A DNA stretch of 64,000 nt from Thauera sp. 2A1 (GTDB lineage Bacteria > Pseudomonadota > Gammaproteobacteria > Burkholderiales > Rhodocyclaceae): contig NZ_SSXV01000004.1 in the NCBI RefSeq assembly GCF_009469595.2, forward strand, positions 1 through 64,000, in the 5' to 3' direction. Below, in pieces: positions 50,420 to 59,035 of this stretch (its first letter is position 1; each line of letters opens with the position of its first letter). The translations under genes and the position numbers were made by a program. Under the pieces are notes generated by a model. The model had not been told where the DNA came from, did no database searches, and saw only the letters and a list, made by a program, of their open reading frames with translations.

Positions 50420-51946
50420 ATGAGCTACCAAGTCGTCTGGTTCAAGCGCGACCTGCGCCTGCACGACCACGCCGCGCTCGCGCAGGCCGCGGCGCGCGGC
50501 CCGGTGCTGTGCCTGTACATCGTCGAGCCCAGCCTGTGGGCGCAGCCGGACGCGGCCTGCCAGCACTACCGCTTCGTGATCGAGAGCCTGCGCGAGCTCT
50601 ACGTCGCCCTGCGCCAGCATGGCGGACGGCTGCACGTCGTCACCGGCGAGGCGGTCGCGGTGCTCGACCGCCTGCACGCGCTGGCGCCTTTCGATGCGCT
50701 GCATTCGCACGAGGAAACCGGCAACGGCGCCAGCTACGCGCGCGACCGCGCGGTGGCGGACTGGTGCCGGGCCCATCGCGTCGCCTGGCACGAGTACCCG
50801 CAGTTCGGCGTGGTGCGCCGCCTGCGCGACCGCGACACCTGGCAGGAGCGCTGGGAAGCGCATGTCGCCGCCGCCCAGCATGTCTTGCCCACGCACATCG
50901 GCTTCGCTTCGCTGCCCTGGACCGAACCGCCGCCGCCAAGCGTCGCCGGACTGGGTCTCACCGAAGACGATCCGCCGCGTCGCCAGCAAGGCGGGCGCAG
51001 CGCCGCGGTCGACGTACTGCACAGCTTCCTGTCCGAGCGCGGCGGCCAGTACCGCGGCGGCATCTCGTCGCCGCTGTCGGCGCCCAGCGCCTGCTCGCGG
51101 CTGTCGCCCTACCTCGCCTGGGGCTGCCTGAGCCTGCGCGAGGTGGTGCAGGCCACGCGAACCATGATCGACGCGCTGCCGCCCGCTGACGAGCGCCGCC
51201 GCAAGGGCCTCGCCGCCTTCCTCAGCCGGCTGTACTGGCACTGCCATTTCATCCAGAAGCTGGAGAGCGAACCGGAGCTGGAGTTCCGCAACCTGCACCG
51301 CGGCTACGACGGCCTGCGCGAGCCGGACTGGAACCCGGCGCATTTCGACGCGCTGTTGGCCGGACGCACCGGCTGGCCCTTGGTCGATGCCTGCGTGGCG
51401 ATGCTGCGCGACACCGGCTGGCTGAACTTCCGCATGCGCGCGATGCTGGTGTCGGTGGCCGCCTATCCGCTGTGGCTGCACTGGCGCCCGGTCGGCGAAT
51501 GGCTGGCGCGCCAGTTCCTCGACTACGAGCCGGGCATCCACTGGAGCCAGATGCAGATGCAGTCCGGCACCACCGGCATCAACACCACCCGCGTCTACAA
51601 CCCGGTGAAGCAGGCGCGCGACCACGACCCGCAGGGCCGGTTCGTGCGCCGCTGGCTGCCGGCGATGCGCCGTGTGCCCGACGCCTGGCTGTTCGAGCCG
51701 TGGCGCATGCCGACCGACATCCAGCAGCGCTGCGGCGTGCGCGTGGGCGAGGACATCGCCGCGCCGCTCGTCGATCTGGAAGACGCCACCCGCGCCGCCA
51801 AGGCCCGCGTGCATGCGCTGCGCGCCCAGCCCGACGTGCGCGCCGCCAAGGCGGCGATCGTCAAGAAACACGGCTCGCGCAAGCGCCCGGAGGCGCGGCG
51901 CCCCCGCCGCGCGGGCACCGACCGTCAGCTCAGCCTGGAGTGGTGA
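50420..51946 (+). CDS. Cryptochrome/deoxyribodipyrimidine photolyase family protein
   Basis: FAD-binding photolyase-like protein of 508 residues. The N-terminal antenna domain opens VVWFKRDLRLHDHAALAQA; the C-terminal FAD domain has SPYLAWGCLSLREVVQAT, WNPAHFDALLAGRTGWPLVDACV, LRDTGWLNFRMRAMLVSV, FLDYEPGIHWSQMQMQSGTTGIN and RVYNPVKQ. The NxxR and related FAD contacts are kept. It is followed directly by a DUF2256 gene and a Fe-S photolyase gene, all overlapping or abutting. Class (CPD repair or cryptochrome-like) is not decided by eye. Confidence 0.9.
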   Translation: MSYQVVWFKRDLRLHDHAALAQAAARGPVLCLYIVEPSLWAQPDAACQHYRFVIESLRELYVALRQHGGRLHVVTGEAVAVLDRLHALAPFDALHSHEETGNGASYARDRAVADWCRAHRVAWHEYPQFGVVRRLRDRDTWQERWEAHVAAAQHVLPTHIGFASLPWTEPPPPSVAGLGLTEDDPPRRQQGGRSAAVDVLHSFLSERGGQYRGGISSPLSAPSACSRLSPYLAWGCLSLREVVQATRTMIDALPPADERRRKGLAAFLSRLYWHCHFIQKLESEPELEFRNLHRGYDGLREPDWNPAHFDALLAGRTGWPLVDACVAMLRDTGWLNFRMRAMLVSVAAYPLWLHWRPVGEWLARQFLDYEPGIHWSQMQMQSGTTGINTTRVYNPVKQARDHDPQGRFVRRWLPAMRRVPDAWLFEPWRMPTDIQQRCGVRVGEDIAAPLVDLEDATRAAKARVHALRAQPDVRAAKAAIVKKHGSRKRPEARRPRRAGTDRQLSLEW

Positions 51947-52096
51947 ATGGGCATGCGCCGCAAAGCCGACCTGCCGACCAGGACCTGTGCCCACTGCGGG
52001 CGCCCCTTCGCCTGGCGCAAGAAATGGGCGCGCGACTGGGAACAGGTGAAGTGGTGCTCGGAGCGCTGCCGCCGCAGTGCCAGGAGCACCGCATGA
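51947..52096 (+). CDS. DUF2256 zinc-ribbon protein
   Basis: A 49-residue protein (47 if the second ATG at 51953 is used). Pattern: TCAHCGRPFAWRKKWARDWE then VKWCSERCR, giving a Cys-x2-Cys and Cys-x3-Cys zinc site, as in DUF2256. The start touches the photolyase stop and the stop overlaps the next start (ATGA), so translation is coupled on both sides. DUF2256 genes often accompany photolyases; function unknown. Confidence 0.88.
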   Translation: MGMRRKADLPTRTCAHCGRPFAWRKKWARDWEQVKWCSERCRRSARSTA

Positions 52097-53625
52097 GCAC
52101 CTGCCTGCGGCTGATCCTCGGCGACCAGCTCGACCCGCGCCACTCGTGGTTCGACAGCCGGCGCGACGACGTCGTCTACCTGATGATGGAGGTGCGTCAG
52201 GAAACCGACTACGTGCTGCACCACGCGCAGAAGATCCTCGCCATCTTCGCCGCCATGCGCGATTTCGCGCGGCAGTTGCGCGCGGCCGGCCACCGCGTGC
52301 ATTACCTCACCATCGACGACGCGGAAAACCGCCAGTCGCTGTCCGCCAACCTCGACGCGGCGATCGTCGCCCACCGTGCCACCGCCTTCGAATGGCAGTC
52401 GCCCGACGAGTGGCGGCTGGACGCGCAGCTCGCCGACTACGCCCGCCGGCTCGCGATCCCGGCGCAGGCGGTCGACAGCGAGCACTTCTACACCGCGCGC
52501 GACGAGGCCGCGCGGCTGTTCGAAGGTCGCAAGCAATGGCTGATGGAGCGCTTCTACCGCCACATGCGCCGGCGCCACGGGGTGCTGATGGATGCTGCCG
52601 GCAAGCCGGCCGGCGGGCAGTGGAACTTCGACCACGACAACCGCAAGCCCTGGCCGGGCATCCCCTACGTGCCCGCCGACCCGCGTGTCCGGCACGACCA
52701 TTCCGCGCTGTGGCAGACCATCGTCGCCGCCGGCGTGCCCAGCTTCGGCGATCCCGACGCCGACCGCCTGGCCTGGCCGCTGAACCGCGACGAGGCGCTG
52801 GCCCAGCTCGACGCCTTCATCGCCGAGGCCCTGCCGCACTTCGGCGACTTCCAGGACGCGATGAGCCTGCGCAGCACGCGGCTGTTCCACTCGCTGCTGT
52901 CCTTCGCGCTCAACGTCAAGATGCTGAACCCGCGCGAAGTGGTGGCGAAGGCGGAAGTGGCCTGGCGCGACGGTCGCGTGCCGCTCGCCGCGGCCGAAGG
53001 CTTCATCCGCCAGATCCTGGGCTGGCGCGAATACGTGCGCGGCGTGTATTGGGCGCACATGCCCGGCTACGTGGAGCACAACGCCCTGGGCCACGACGCG
53101 CCGCTGCCGGCCTGGTTCTGGAGCGGACAGACGCGCATGCGCTGCCTCGCGCACTCGATCGGCCAGTCGCTGGAGCAGGCCTACGCGCACCACATCCAGC
53201 GCCTGATGGTGATCGGCAACTTCGCGCTGCTGGCCGGCCTGTCGCCGCAGGCGGTGCATCGCTGGTACCTCGGCGTCTACATCGACGCCTTCGAATGGGT
53301 GGAGCTGCCCAACACGCTGGGCATGAGCCAGTACGCCGACGGCGGCCTGCTCGCCACCAAGCCCTATGTGTCGAGCGCCGCCTACATCGACCGCATGGGC
53401 GACTACTGCAAGGGCTGCCACTACGACAAGAAGGCGCGCACCGGCGCACGCGCCTGCCCGTTCAATGCGCTGTACTGGGACTTCTTCGCCCGCCACGAGG
53501 CTCGGCTGCAAGGCAACCAGCGCCTTGGGATGGTTTTCCGCCAACTGGCAAAAATGGACGCGGCGACGCTAGAAGCAACGCGCGCCCAGGCGGCAAGCCT
53601 GCGCGCGCGTCTGGACGAACTCTAG
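52093..53625 (+). CDS. phrB: Iron-sulfur bacterial cryptochrome/photolyase, PhrB (6-4) type
   Basis: A 510-residue member of the FeS-BCP group that repairs (6-4) photoproducts in Agrobacterium PhrB. Opening LRLILGDQLDPRHSWF is typical. Four Cys expected for the 4Fe-4S cluster are found at 351 (MRCLAHSIG), 439 and 442 (CKGCHY) and 455 (ACPFNALYW), each one residue from the PhrB positions. GQWNFDHDNRKPWPG, ILGWREYVRGVYWAHMPGY and GLLATKPYVSSAAYI are further family marks. The start is coupled to the DUF2256 stop. Confidence 0.93.
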   Translation: MSTCLRLILGDQLDPRHSWFDSRRDDVVYLMMEVRQETDYVLHHAQKILAIFAAMRDFARQLRAAGHRVHYLTIDDAENRQSLSANLDAAIVAHRATAFEWQSPDEWRLDAQLADYARRLAIPAQAVDSEHFYTARDEAARLFEGRKQWLMERFYRHMRRRHGVLMDAAGKPAGGQWNFDHDNRKPWPGIPYVPADPRVRHDHSALWQTIVAAGVPSFGDPDADRLAWPLNRDEALAQLDAFIAEALPHFGDFQDAMSLRSTRLFHSLLSFALNVKMLNPREVVAKAEVAWRDGRVPLAAAEGFIRQILGWREYVRGVYWAHMPGYVEHNALGHDAPLPAWFWSGQTRMRCLAHSIGQSLEQAYAHHIQRLMVIGNFALLAGLSPQAVHRWYLGVYIDAFEWVELPNTLGMSQYADGGLLATKPYVSSAAYIDRMGDYCKGCHYDKKARTGARACPFNALYWDFFARHEARLQGNQRLGMVFRQLAKMDAATLEATRAQAASLRARLDEL

Positions 53626-53665
53626 CCCGGCAACAGCCGCGTCGCAGGACGCGCCCGGAGCCTTG

Positions 53666-53729
53666 CCGTAGGAGCGCGCTTGACCGCGATCGATGCCCTC
53701 GGGGTCGCGGTCAAGCCCGCTCCTGCCGG
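53666..53729. repeat. REP-like palindromic repeat, copy 7
   Basis: Arms 53666-53689 (CCGTAGGAGCGCGCTTGACC...) and 53705-53729 form a long hairpin between the convergent phrB and ahpF genes, where it may also serve as a two-way terminator. Confidence 0.8.
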
Positions 53730-53738
53730 TCGCCGGGA

Positions 53739-55307
53739 TTACGCCGGCGCCGACGTGCGGATCAGGTGATCGAAGGCCGACAGCGCCGCCTTCGAGCCCT
53801 CGCCCATGGCGATGATGATCTGCTTGTACGGCACCGTGGTGCAGTCGCCTGCGGCGAACACGCCCGGCACCGAGGTCTGCCCCTTCGCATCGACGATGAT
53901 CTCGCCGAAGCGGGTCAGCTCCAGCGTGCCCTTGAGGAAGTCGGTGTTGGGCAGCAGGCCGATCTGCACGAAGATGCCTTCGAGCTCGAGGCGGTGCACC
54001 TCGTCCGTCCTGCGGTCCTTGTACACCAGGCCGTTGACCTTGTCCGTGCCGGTCACTTCAGTGGTCTGCGCGCTCTTGATCACGGTGACGTTGGGCAGGC
54101 TGTAGAGCTTGCGCTGCAGCACCGCGTCGGCGCGCAGCTCGTCGGCGAATTCGAGCAGCGTGACGTGGGCGACGAGGCCGGCGAGGTCGATCGCCGCTTC
54201 CACGCCGGAGTTGCCGCCGCCGATCACCGCCACGCGCTTGCCCTTGAACAGCGGGCCGTCGCAGTGCGGGCAGTAGGCCACGCCCTTGCCGCGGAATTCC
54301 TGCTCGCCGGGCACGTTCATCTCGCGCCAGCGCGCGCCGGTGGCGACGATCACCGTCTTTGCCTTGAGCGCGGCGCCGTTCTCGAGCTGCACTTCGGCAA
54401 GCTGGCTGCCGTCTTCGCTGCCGGGCACGACCTTGGCCGCGCGCTGCAGGTTCATCACGTCGACTTCGTACTGCTTGACGTGTTCTTCCAGCGCCATCAC
54501 CAGCTTCGGGCCTTCGGTTTCCTTCACCGAGATGAAGTTCTCGATGCCCAGCGTGTCCATCACCTGGCCGCCGAAGCGCTCGGCGACGATGCCGGTGCGG
54601 ATGCCCTTGCGCGCGGCGTAGATCGCCGCCGCCGCGCCGGCCGGGCCGCCGCCGACGATGAGCACGTCGAACGGGTCCTTGGCCGAGAGCTTCCTGGCGT
54701 CACGCGCCGCAGCGCCGGTGTCGATTTTCGCCAGGATCTCGCCCAGCTCCATGCGGCCCTGGCCGAAATGTTCGCCGTTCAGGAAGATCGTCGGCACGGC
54801 CATGATCTTGCGGGCGTCGACTTCTTCCTGGAACAGCGCGCCGTCGATCATCGTGTGGCGCACGTTGGGGTTGATGACCGCCATCAGGTTGAGTGCCTGC
54901 ACCACTTCCGGGCAGTTGTGGCAGGACAGCGAGATGTAGGTCTCGAAGCGGAATTCGCCTTCGAGGTTGCGGATCTGCTCGATCACGTCCGCCTCCGCCT
55001 TGGGCGGATGGCCGCCGGCCTGCAGCAGCGCGAGGATCAGCGAGGTGAATTCGTGCCCCATCGGCAGGCCGGCGAAGCGGATGCCCATGTCGGCACCCTT
55101 GCGGCTCACCGAGAACGAGGGCTTGCGCTCGCCGTCGTCGCGGCGCTCGACGAGCGTGATCTTGTCGGTGAGGCCGACGATGTCGGCGAGCAGGGCCTGC
55201 ATTTCACGCGACTTCTCGCCCTCGTCCAGCGACGCGACGATCTCGATCGGCTGCGTGACCTTCTCCAGATAGGCTTTCAGTTGGGTCTTGATGTTGGCGT
55301 CGAGCAT
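53739..55307 (-). CDS. ahpF: Alkyl hydroperoxide reductase subunit F
   Basis: NADH:AhpC disulfide reductase of 522 residues. The N-terminal double thioredoxin-like domain has Cys129-Cys132 (SCHNCPEVV); the FAD motif is [20 protein letters not shown] and the second redox pair lies in [16 protein letters not shown], with [17 protein letters not shown] for NAD. Length is that of AhpF. It follows ahpC on the same strand after a 114-base gap. Confidence 0.95.
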   Translation of the reverse strand: MLDANIKTQLKAYLEKVTQPIEIVASLDEGEKSREMQALLADIVGLTDKITLVERRDDGERKPSFSVSRKGADMGIRFAGLPMGHEFTSLILALLQAGGHPPKAEADVIEQIRNLEGEFRFETYISLSCHNCPEVVQALNLMAVINPNVRHTMIDGALFQEEVDARKIMAVPTIFLNGEHFGQGRMELGEILAKIDTGAAARDARKLSAKDPFDVLIVGGGPAGAAAAIYAARKGIRTGIVAERFGGQVMDTLGIENFISVKETEGPKLVMALEEHVKQYEVDVMNLQRAAKVVPGSEDGSQLAEVQLENGAALKAKTVIVATGARWREMNVPGEQEFRGKGVAYCPHCDGPLFKGKRVAVIGGGNSGVEAAIDLAGLVAHVTLLEFADELRADAVLQRKLYSLPNVTVIKSAQTTEVTGTDKVNGLVYKDRRTDEVHRLELEGIFVQIGLLPNTDFLKGTLELTRFGEIIVDAKGQTSVPGVFAAGDCTTVPYKQIIIAMGEGSKAALSAFDHLIRTSAPA

Positions 55308-55421
55308 GGCGTTCTCCTCAAGTGGATGCCGGGAAATTCATCGCCAAGCGCGCCCGGGGCGGGTGCGCTTGACGCTGGATTCCACCCGGGCGGGTGGAGG
55401 TACAGCGTTACCTGCCGGCGA

Positions 55422-55985
55422 TCAGATCTTGCCGACCAGATCCAGCGACGGCTTCAGCGTCTCGGCGCCTTCGGTCCATTTCGCCGGGCACACTTCGCCA
55501 GGATGCGCCGCGATGTACTGCGCGGCCTTGACCTTGCGCAGCAGTTCGGCAGCGTCGCGACCGATGCCCAGGTCGTGGATCTCGGCAACCTTGATCCTGC
55601 CTTCAGGATCGACGACGAAAGTGCCGCGCAGCGCCAGGCCTTCTTCCTCGATCAGCACGTCGAAGTTGCGGCTGATGGCATGGGTCGGGTCGCCGATCAT
55701 CGGGTAGCGGATCTTCTTGATCGTGTCCGAGGCATCGTGCCAGGCCTTGTGGGTGAAGTGGGTGTCGGTGGATACCGAATACACCTCGACGCCCAGCGCC
55801 TTGTAGTCGGCGTACAGATCGGCCATGTCGCCCAGTTCGGTCGGGCACACGAAGGTGAAGTCCGCCGGGTAGAAGAAGAACACCGACCACTTGCCCTTGA
55901 TGGTCTCGTCGGACACCGGGATGAACTTGCCTTCGTGGTAGGCAGTGGCCTGGAAGGGCTTGACGGTGCTGTTGATGATCGCCAT
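55422..55985 (-). CDS. ahpC: Alkyl hydroperoxide reductase subunit C (peroxiredoxin)
   Basis: Typical two-Cys peroxiredoxin of 187 residues that reduces peroxides with AhpF. Peroxidatic Cys47 in [12 protein letters not shown], resolving Cys166 in [10 protein letters not shown]. The ATG at 55985 follows CAGGAGCG; an upstream frame to 56045 is not needed. The AT-rich upstream region may carry an OxyR site. Confidence 0.96.
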   Translation of the reverse strand: MAIINSTVKPFQATAYHEGKFIPVSDETIKGKWSVFFFYPADFTFVCPTELGDMADLYADYKALGVEVYSVSTDTHFTHKAWHDASDTIKKIRYPMIGDPTHAISRNFDVLIEEEGLALRGTFVVDPEGRIKVAEIHDLGIGRDAAELLRKVKAAQYIAAHPGEVCPAKWTEGAETLKPSLDLVGKI

Positions 55986-56049
55986 TCGATTCGCTCCTGT
56001 GTTTGCGGGTGGTGAGAAGACGAGATGCATCTTAGGCCGCCGCAATCAA

Positions 56050-56099
56050 TAGCTCCAATTGATTAATAACATGTTCGCAATGCGATAAATCTATTTATC
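56050..56099. promoter_or_regulatory. AT-rich ahpC promoter region, possible OxyR-type site
   Basis: On the minus strand ATAG, GCAT, ATGT and CAAT occur at regular seven-base intervals, a partial match to the OxyR pattern. A palindrome GATAAAT/ATTTATC lies at 56084-56099. Weak evidence. Confidence 0.3.
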
Positions 56100-56951
56100 A
56101 ACAGCCGTCCGCAGGAACCCGCCGAGCCGCACCTCCACCGTCACGTCCAGCGCGCTCAGCGCCGCGGCCCGCGCACGGCCTTCGGCGGTGGCACGATGCA
56201 GGTGTGGCGTCATCGCCAGCAGGTCGGCGATCTGCGCCTGGTCGGCGAGATGCAGCGGAAAGCGCAGGGTTTCGCACGGAAGGCGCTCGAACCCCGGTGG
56301 CGGCCCCTCCACTGACGGGCGCTCCGGCTTCAGCGCGGGATAGATGATCTCGCGCAGCTCGCGCAGGTGGTCCGCTGCGGCATCGACCTGCAGCAGCAGC
56401 CCGCCCGGCTTCAGCACACGGGCAAATTCGGCATGCACGGGGAAGCCGAACATGCACAGCACGCAGTCCAGCGTCGCCGGCAACACCGGCAGGTTGGCAT
56501 TGCTGCCCACCACCCAGCCCATGTCGCGGAACTGCTTCGCCGCCGACAGCACCGCCCACTTCGAGATGTCCAGCCCGAGCAGCGCCAGCGTGCCCTCGCC
56601 GGCGGACGCCGCCGCATCGGCGAGCTGGCGCAGGTAATAGCCCTCGCCGCAACCGGCATCGAGGCAGGCCGCCTTGGTGTCCGCGGGCAGGTGCTGCAGC
56701 ACGGTGCGCGCCACCGCCGCGGCGATAGGCTGGTAGCAGCCCGCATTGAGGAAGCGCCGCCGCGCGGCGACCATCTCCTTGCTGTCGCCCGGGTCGCGCG
56801 AGCGCTTGTTCTGCACCGGCAGCAGATGGGTGTGGCCTTCGCGCGCGATGTCGAAGCTGTGGCCCGACGGGCAGCGCCACGCCGCAGCGCCGCGTTGCAA
56901 GGGCGCGCCATCGAGCGGACAGGCGAGGGACTGGAAGGGGACGATGTTCAT
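56091..56951 (-). CDS. rlmA: 23S rRNA (guanine-N1)-methyltransferase
   Basis: Predicted methyltransferase for 23S rRNA G745-type positions, 286 residues. The N-terminal zinc region has LACPLDGAPLQRG and WRCPSGHSFDIAREGHTHLL, then the signature KRSRDPGDSKEMVAARRRFLNAGCY; SAM motif I is LDAGCGEGYYLRQL. The ATG at 56951 gives the standard start; the open frame continues upstream only through the hairpin element. Confidence 0.92.
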   Translation of the reverse strand: MNIVPFQSLACPLDGAPLQRGAAAWRCPSGHSFDIAREGHTHLLPVQNKRSRDPGDSKEMVAARRRFLNAGCYQPIAAAVARTVLQHLPADTKAACLDAGCGEGYYLRQLADAAASAGEGTLALLGLDISKWAVLSAAKQFRDMGWVVGSNANLPVLPATLDCVLCMFGFPVHAEFARVLKPGGLLLQVDAAADHLRELREIIYPALKPERPSVEGPPPGFERLPCETLRFPLHLADQAQIADLLAMTPHLHRATAEGRARAAALSALDVTVEVRLGGFLRTAVDK

Positions 56952-57044
56952 GCGGGTGGCTGACGCGGGCGTCACCTGGGTCGAAAGGCTGCTGGATAGC
57001 AGGATCGGGCACGGATCGCAAACCCCGAGGCGTGCAACGTGGTA

Positions 57045-57150
57045 GGTGTGGCGGCGGGGGATGCGCGGAGCGGGCGAGGACTGTTCGAGTCCCGAGCGCA
57101 GCGAGGTCGAGTTCCGCAGCCCGACGGAGCGCATCCCCCGTCGCCACACC
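57045..57150 (+). repeat. 106-base structured hairpin element, copy B
   Basis: Arms 57045-57066 and 57129-57150 (22 bases; one G-T pair, otherwise perfect) around 62 bases; GGATTCG follows as in copy A. It lies between rlmA and the SnoaL-like gene. Confidence 0.85.
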
Positions 57151-57192
57151 GGATTCGGCGCACCTTCCCCGGATCCCGTACCAAAGACCCGC

Positions 57193-57705
57193 TCACCCGC
57201 TCGACAGCCTGCGCCGCAGCCAGCGCATCAGCCCGCCGATGAGCGGCAGGCGGGCATACAACTCCTCGGCCGCGTCCCAGTAGTCGCGATGCAGCACCAC
57301 CCGGCCGGCGGCGTCGAACTGCAGGTGGGTCACGCCGCGGATCACCGTGTCGCAGCCCGACAACCGCAGGTGGAAATCCCAGCCCAGCATCGCCTCCCGG
57401 CCCTGCACGATGCGGCTGGTGACGACGAAGCGCGGCGCCGCCACGGTGGCGAACATGTGCTCGAAGATGCGCGCGATCGCAACCGTGCCGACGACATCGT
57501 TGAACGGGTCCTTGAAGCGCGCGTCCGGGGCGTACAACTGGCCGATGCGCACCAGCGAGGCCGGCTGCAGCGTCTCGTAGAAGCGCGCCAGCTCGGCCAC
57601 AGCGGCACTGCAATCGACCGGTCCGATCGGCGATATGAGTGATTGCTGGGCGGCGTCAGGGCACGCAGCAGCGCCGGCCGCGATGTCTTCACGCTGTCTC
57701 GTCAT
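57193..57705 (-). CDS. SnoaL/NTF2-like domain protein
   Basis: A 170-residue protein with one cone-shaped NTF2-type domain (ELARFYETLQPASLVRIGQL, YAPDARFKDPFNDVVG, FEHMFATVAAPRFVVTSRI, HRDYWDAAEELYARLP). Members are enzymes or accessory proteins of varied function. Start overlaps the SDR stop by four bases. It is the last gene of the leftward operon that enters from the right edge. Confidence 0.82.
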   Translation of the reverse strand: MTRQREDIAAGAAACPDAAQQSLISPIGPVDCSAAVAELARFYETLQPASLVRIGQLYAPDARFKDPFNDVVGTVAIARIFEHMFATVAAPRFVVTSRIVQGREAMLGWDFHLRLSGCDTVIRGVTHLQFDAAGRVVLHRDYWDAAEELYARLPLIGGLMRWLRRRLSSG

Positions 57706-58490
57706 AGCCCGGTCACCTTGCGGATCAGCGGAAAGTACAGCCGGCGCGGCAGCAGGCTCAGCAGCTTCAGCACGCCGGTAAAGCGCTTCGGAAAGTGGAT
57801 CTCGAACGCGCCGCGGCCGAAGCCGGCGACGATTGCGTCGGCGGCCTGCTCCGGCGTCAGCAGCGCCGGCATGTGGAAATCGTTCTGCGCCGTCAGCGGC
57901 GTGGCGACGAAGCCCGGATTGACGAGGAAGACCGACACGCCGTGCGGCGCCAGGTCCAGGTACAGCGTTTCGGCGAAGTTGATCAGCGCCGCCTTCGACG
58001 GGCCATACACCGCCGCCTTGGGCAGGCCGCCGTAGCCGGCGACGCTGCCCACCAGCGCGATCGCGCCGCCGCCCTGGGCGCTGAACATCGGCGCCAGCGC
58101 CGCCACGCCGTCCATCGCGCCGAAGAGGTTGGTCTGCAGCGTCTCGCGGATCGCCTGCGGTGTGAGCGCCCAGGCGCGCAGCGGGCGGTAGGTGCCGGCG
58201 TTGAGCACCACCAGGTCGAGCCGGCCCCAGCGCGCCAGCAGCGCGTCGCGCACGCGGGTGAAATCATCCGCCACGGTCACGTCCAGCGGCTCGGCCACCG
58301 CCGCCGCGCCGCAATCGGCTGCCACCGCGGCCAGTGCCTCGCGGCTGCGCGCCGACACCGCGACCCAGGCACCGCGCGCGGCGAGCGCGCGTGCCAACGC
58401 CGCGCCGATGCCGCTCGAGGCGCCGACGATCCACACCCGCAGGCCCTGCCAGTCGCGGATGGGGCGGTTCAGCGGCGCGAACAGCGGCAT
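57702..58490 (-). CDS. Short-chain dehydrogenase/reductase
   Basis: SDR of 262 residues with an intact NAD(P) motif WIVGASSGIGAALARALA, NAG at about 98-100, Ser in LVGSVAGYGG and Tyr-x3-Lys in AVYGPSKAALINFAE. The C-terminal extension FPKRFTGVLKLLSLLPRRLY suggests membrane association. Substrate unknown. The ATG at 58490 shares a base with the stop of the DUF3833 gene. Confidence 0.87.
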   Translation of the reverse strand: MPLFAPLNRPIRDWQGLRVWIVGASSGIGAALARALAARGAWVAVSARSREALAAVAADCGAAAVAEPLDVTVADDFTRVRDALLARWGRLDLVVLNAGTYRPLRAWALTPQAIRETLQTNLFGAMDGVAALAPMFSAQGGGAIALVGSVAGYGGLPKAAVYGPSKAALINFAETLYLDLAPHGVSVFLVNPGFVATPLTAQNDFHMPALLTPEQAADAIVAGFGRGAFEIHFPKRFTGVLKLLSLLPRRLYFPLIRKVTGL

Positions 58491-59035
58491 CACCCCTCCC
58501 GCTTGTAGAACGACAGCGTGACTTCGCCGAGGCGGAAGCCCCACTTGCTCATCACCGAGCGGTTCAGCATCACGCGCTGGTCCATCAGGAACATCCAGTC
58601 GTCGAAATCGACGTTGTAGACCTTGTCGCCGACCGGCAGCGCCAGCACGTAGCGCCAGCGCAGGGCATTGCCGACGGCCTCGCCCTGCGCCTCGCCGACG
58701 ACGTCGTCCGCCGTGCCGCGATAGCGGCCGTCACCGAGACGGGTGATGGTCCACACCCGGCGCTGAGTGCTGCCGTCCGAATAGGTGAAGCGCTCGTCCA
58801 GCGTGCCGACCTCGCCCTGCCACTTCGCCTCGATGACGACGTGGAAGCGCTTCACCACCTCGCCCGAGCGGTCCTGGAAGATGCCGTGGGCGTCGAGCGT
58901 GCCGTTGAAATAGTCGCGCAGGTCCAGCACCGGCGTCTGGTTGCGGTATTTGTCGATATCCACCGTGGAACAGCCTCCGAGCAGCGCCAGCCCGGCCAGC
59001 AGGAACAGGTAACGCTTCAACACGCTTCCGATCAC
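58490..59035 (-). CDS. DUF3833 lipoprotein
   Basis: A 181-residue predicted lipoprotein. The GTG start at 59035 follows GGAGG and overlaps the MFS stop (GTGA). The lipobox LALLGGC lies near residues 17-23; the mature part has TPVLDLRDYFNGTLDAHGIF, FTYSDGSTQRRVWTI and WMFLMDQRVMLNRSVMSKWG, as in DUF3833. Function unknown. Confidence 0.85.
   Translation of the reverse strand: MIGSVLKRYLFLLAGLALLGGCSTVDIDKYRNQTPVLDLRDYFNGTLDAHGIFQDRSGEVVKRFHVVIEAKWQGEVGTLDERFTYSDGSTQRRVWTITRLGDGRYRGTADDVVGEAQGEAVGNALRWRYVLALPVGDKVYNVDFDDWMFLMDQRVMLNRSVMSKWGFRLGEVTLSFYKREG

Noticed and set aside
53666..53729. Hairpin between phrB and ahpF as a plain terminator only
   Set aside because: No T-tract; the sequence matches the REP-like family, so it is listed as a repeat with a possible secondary terminator role.
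53900..56015. Plus-strand continuation of a very long frame across ahpF and ahpC
   Set aside because: It is out of frame with phrB and antisense to ahpF and ahpC, both of which have complete active sites.
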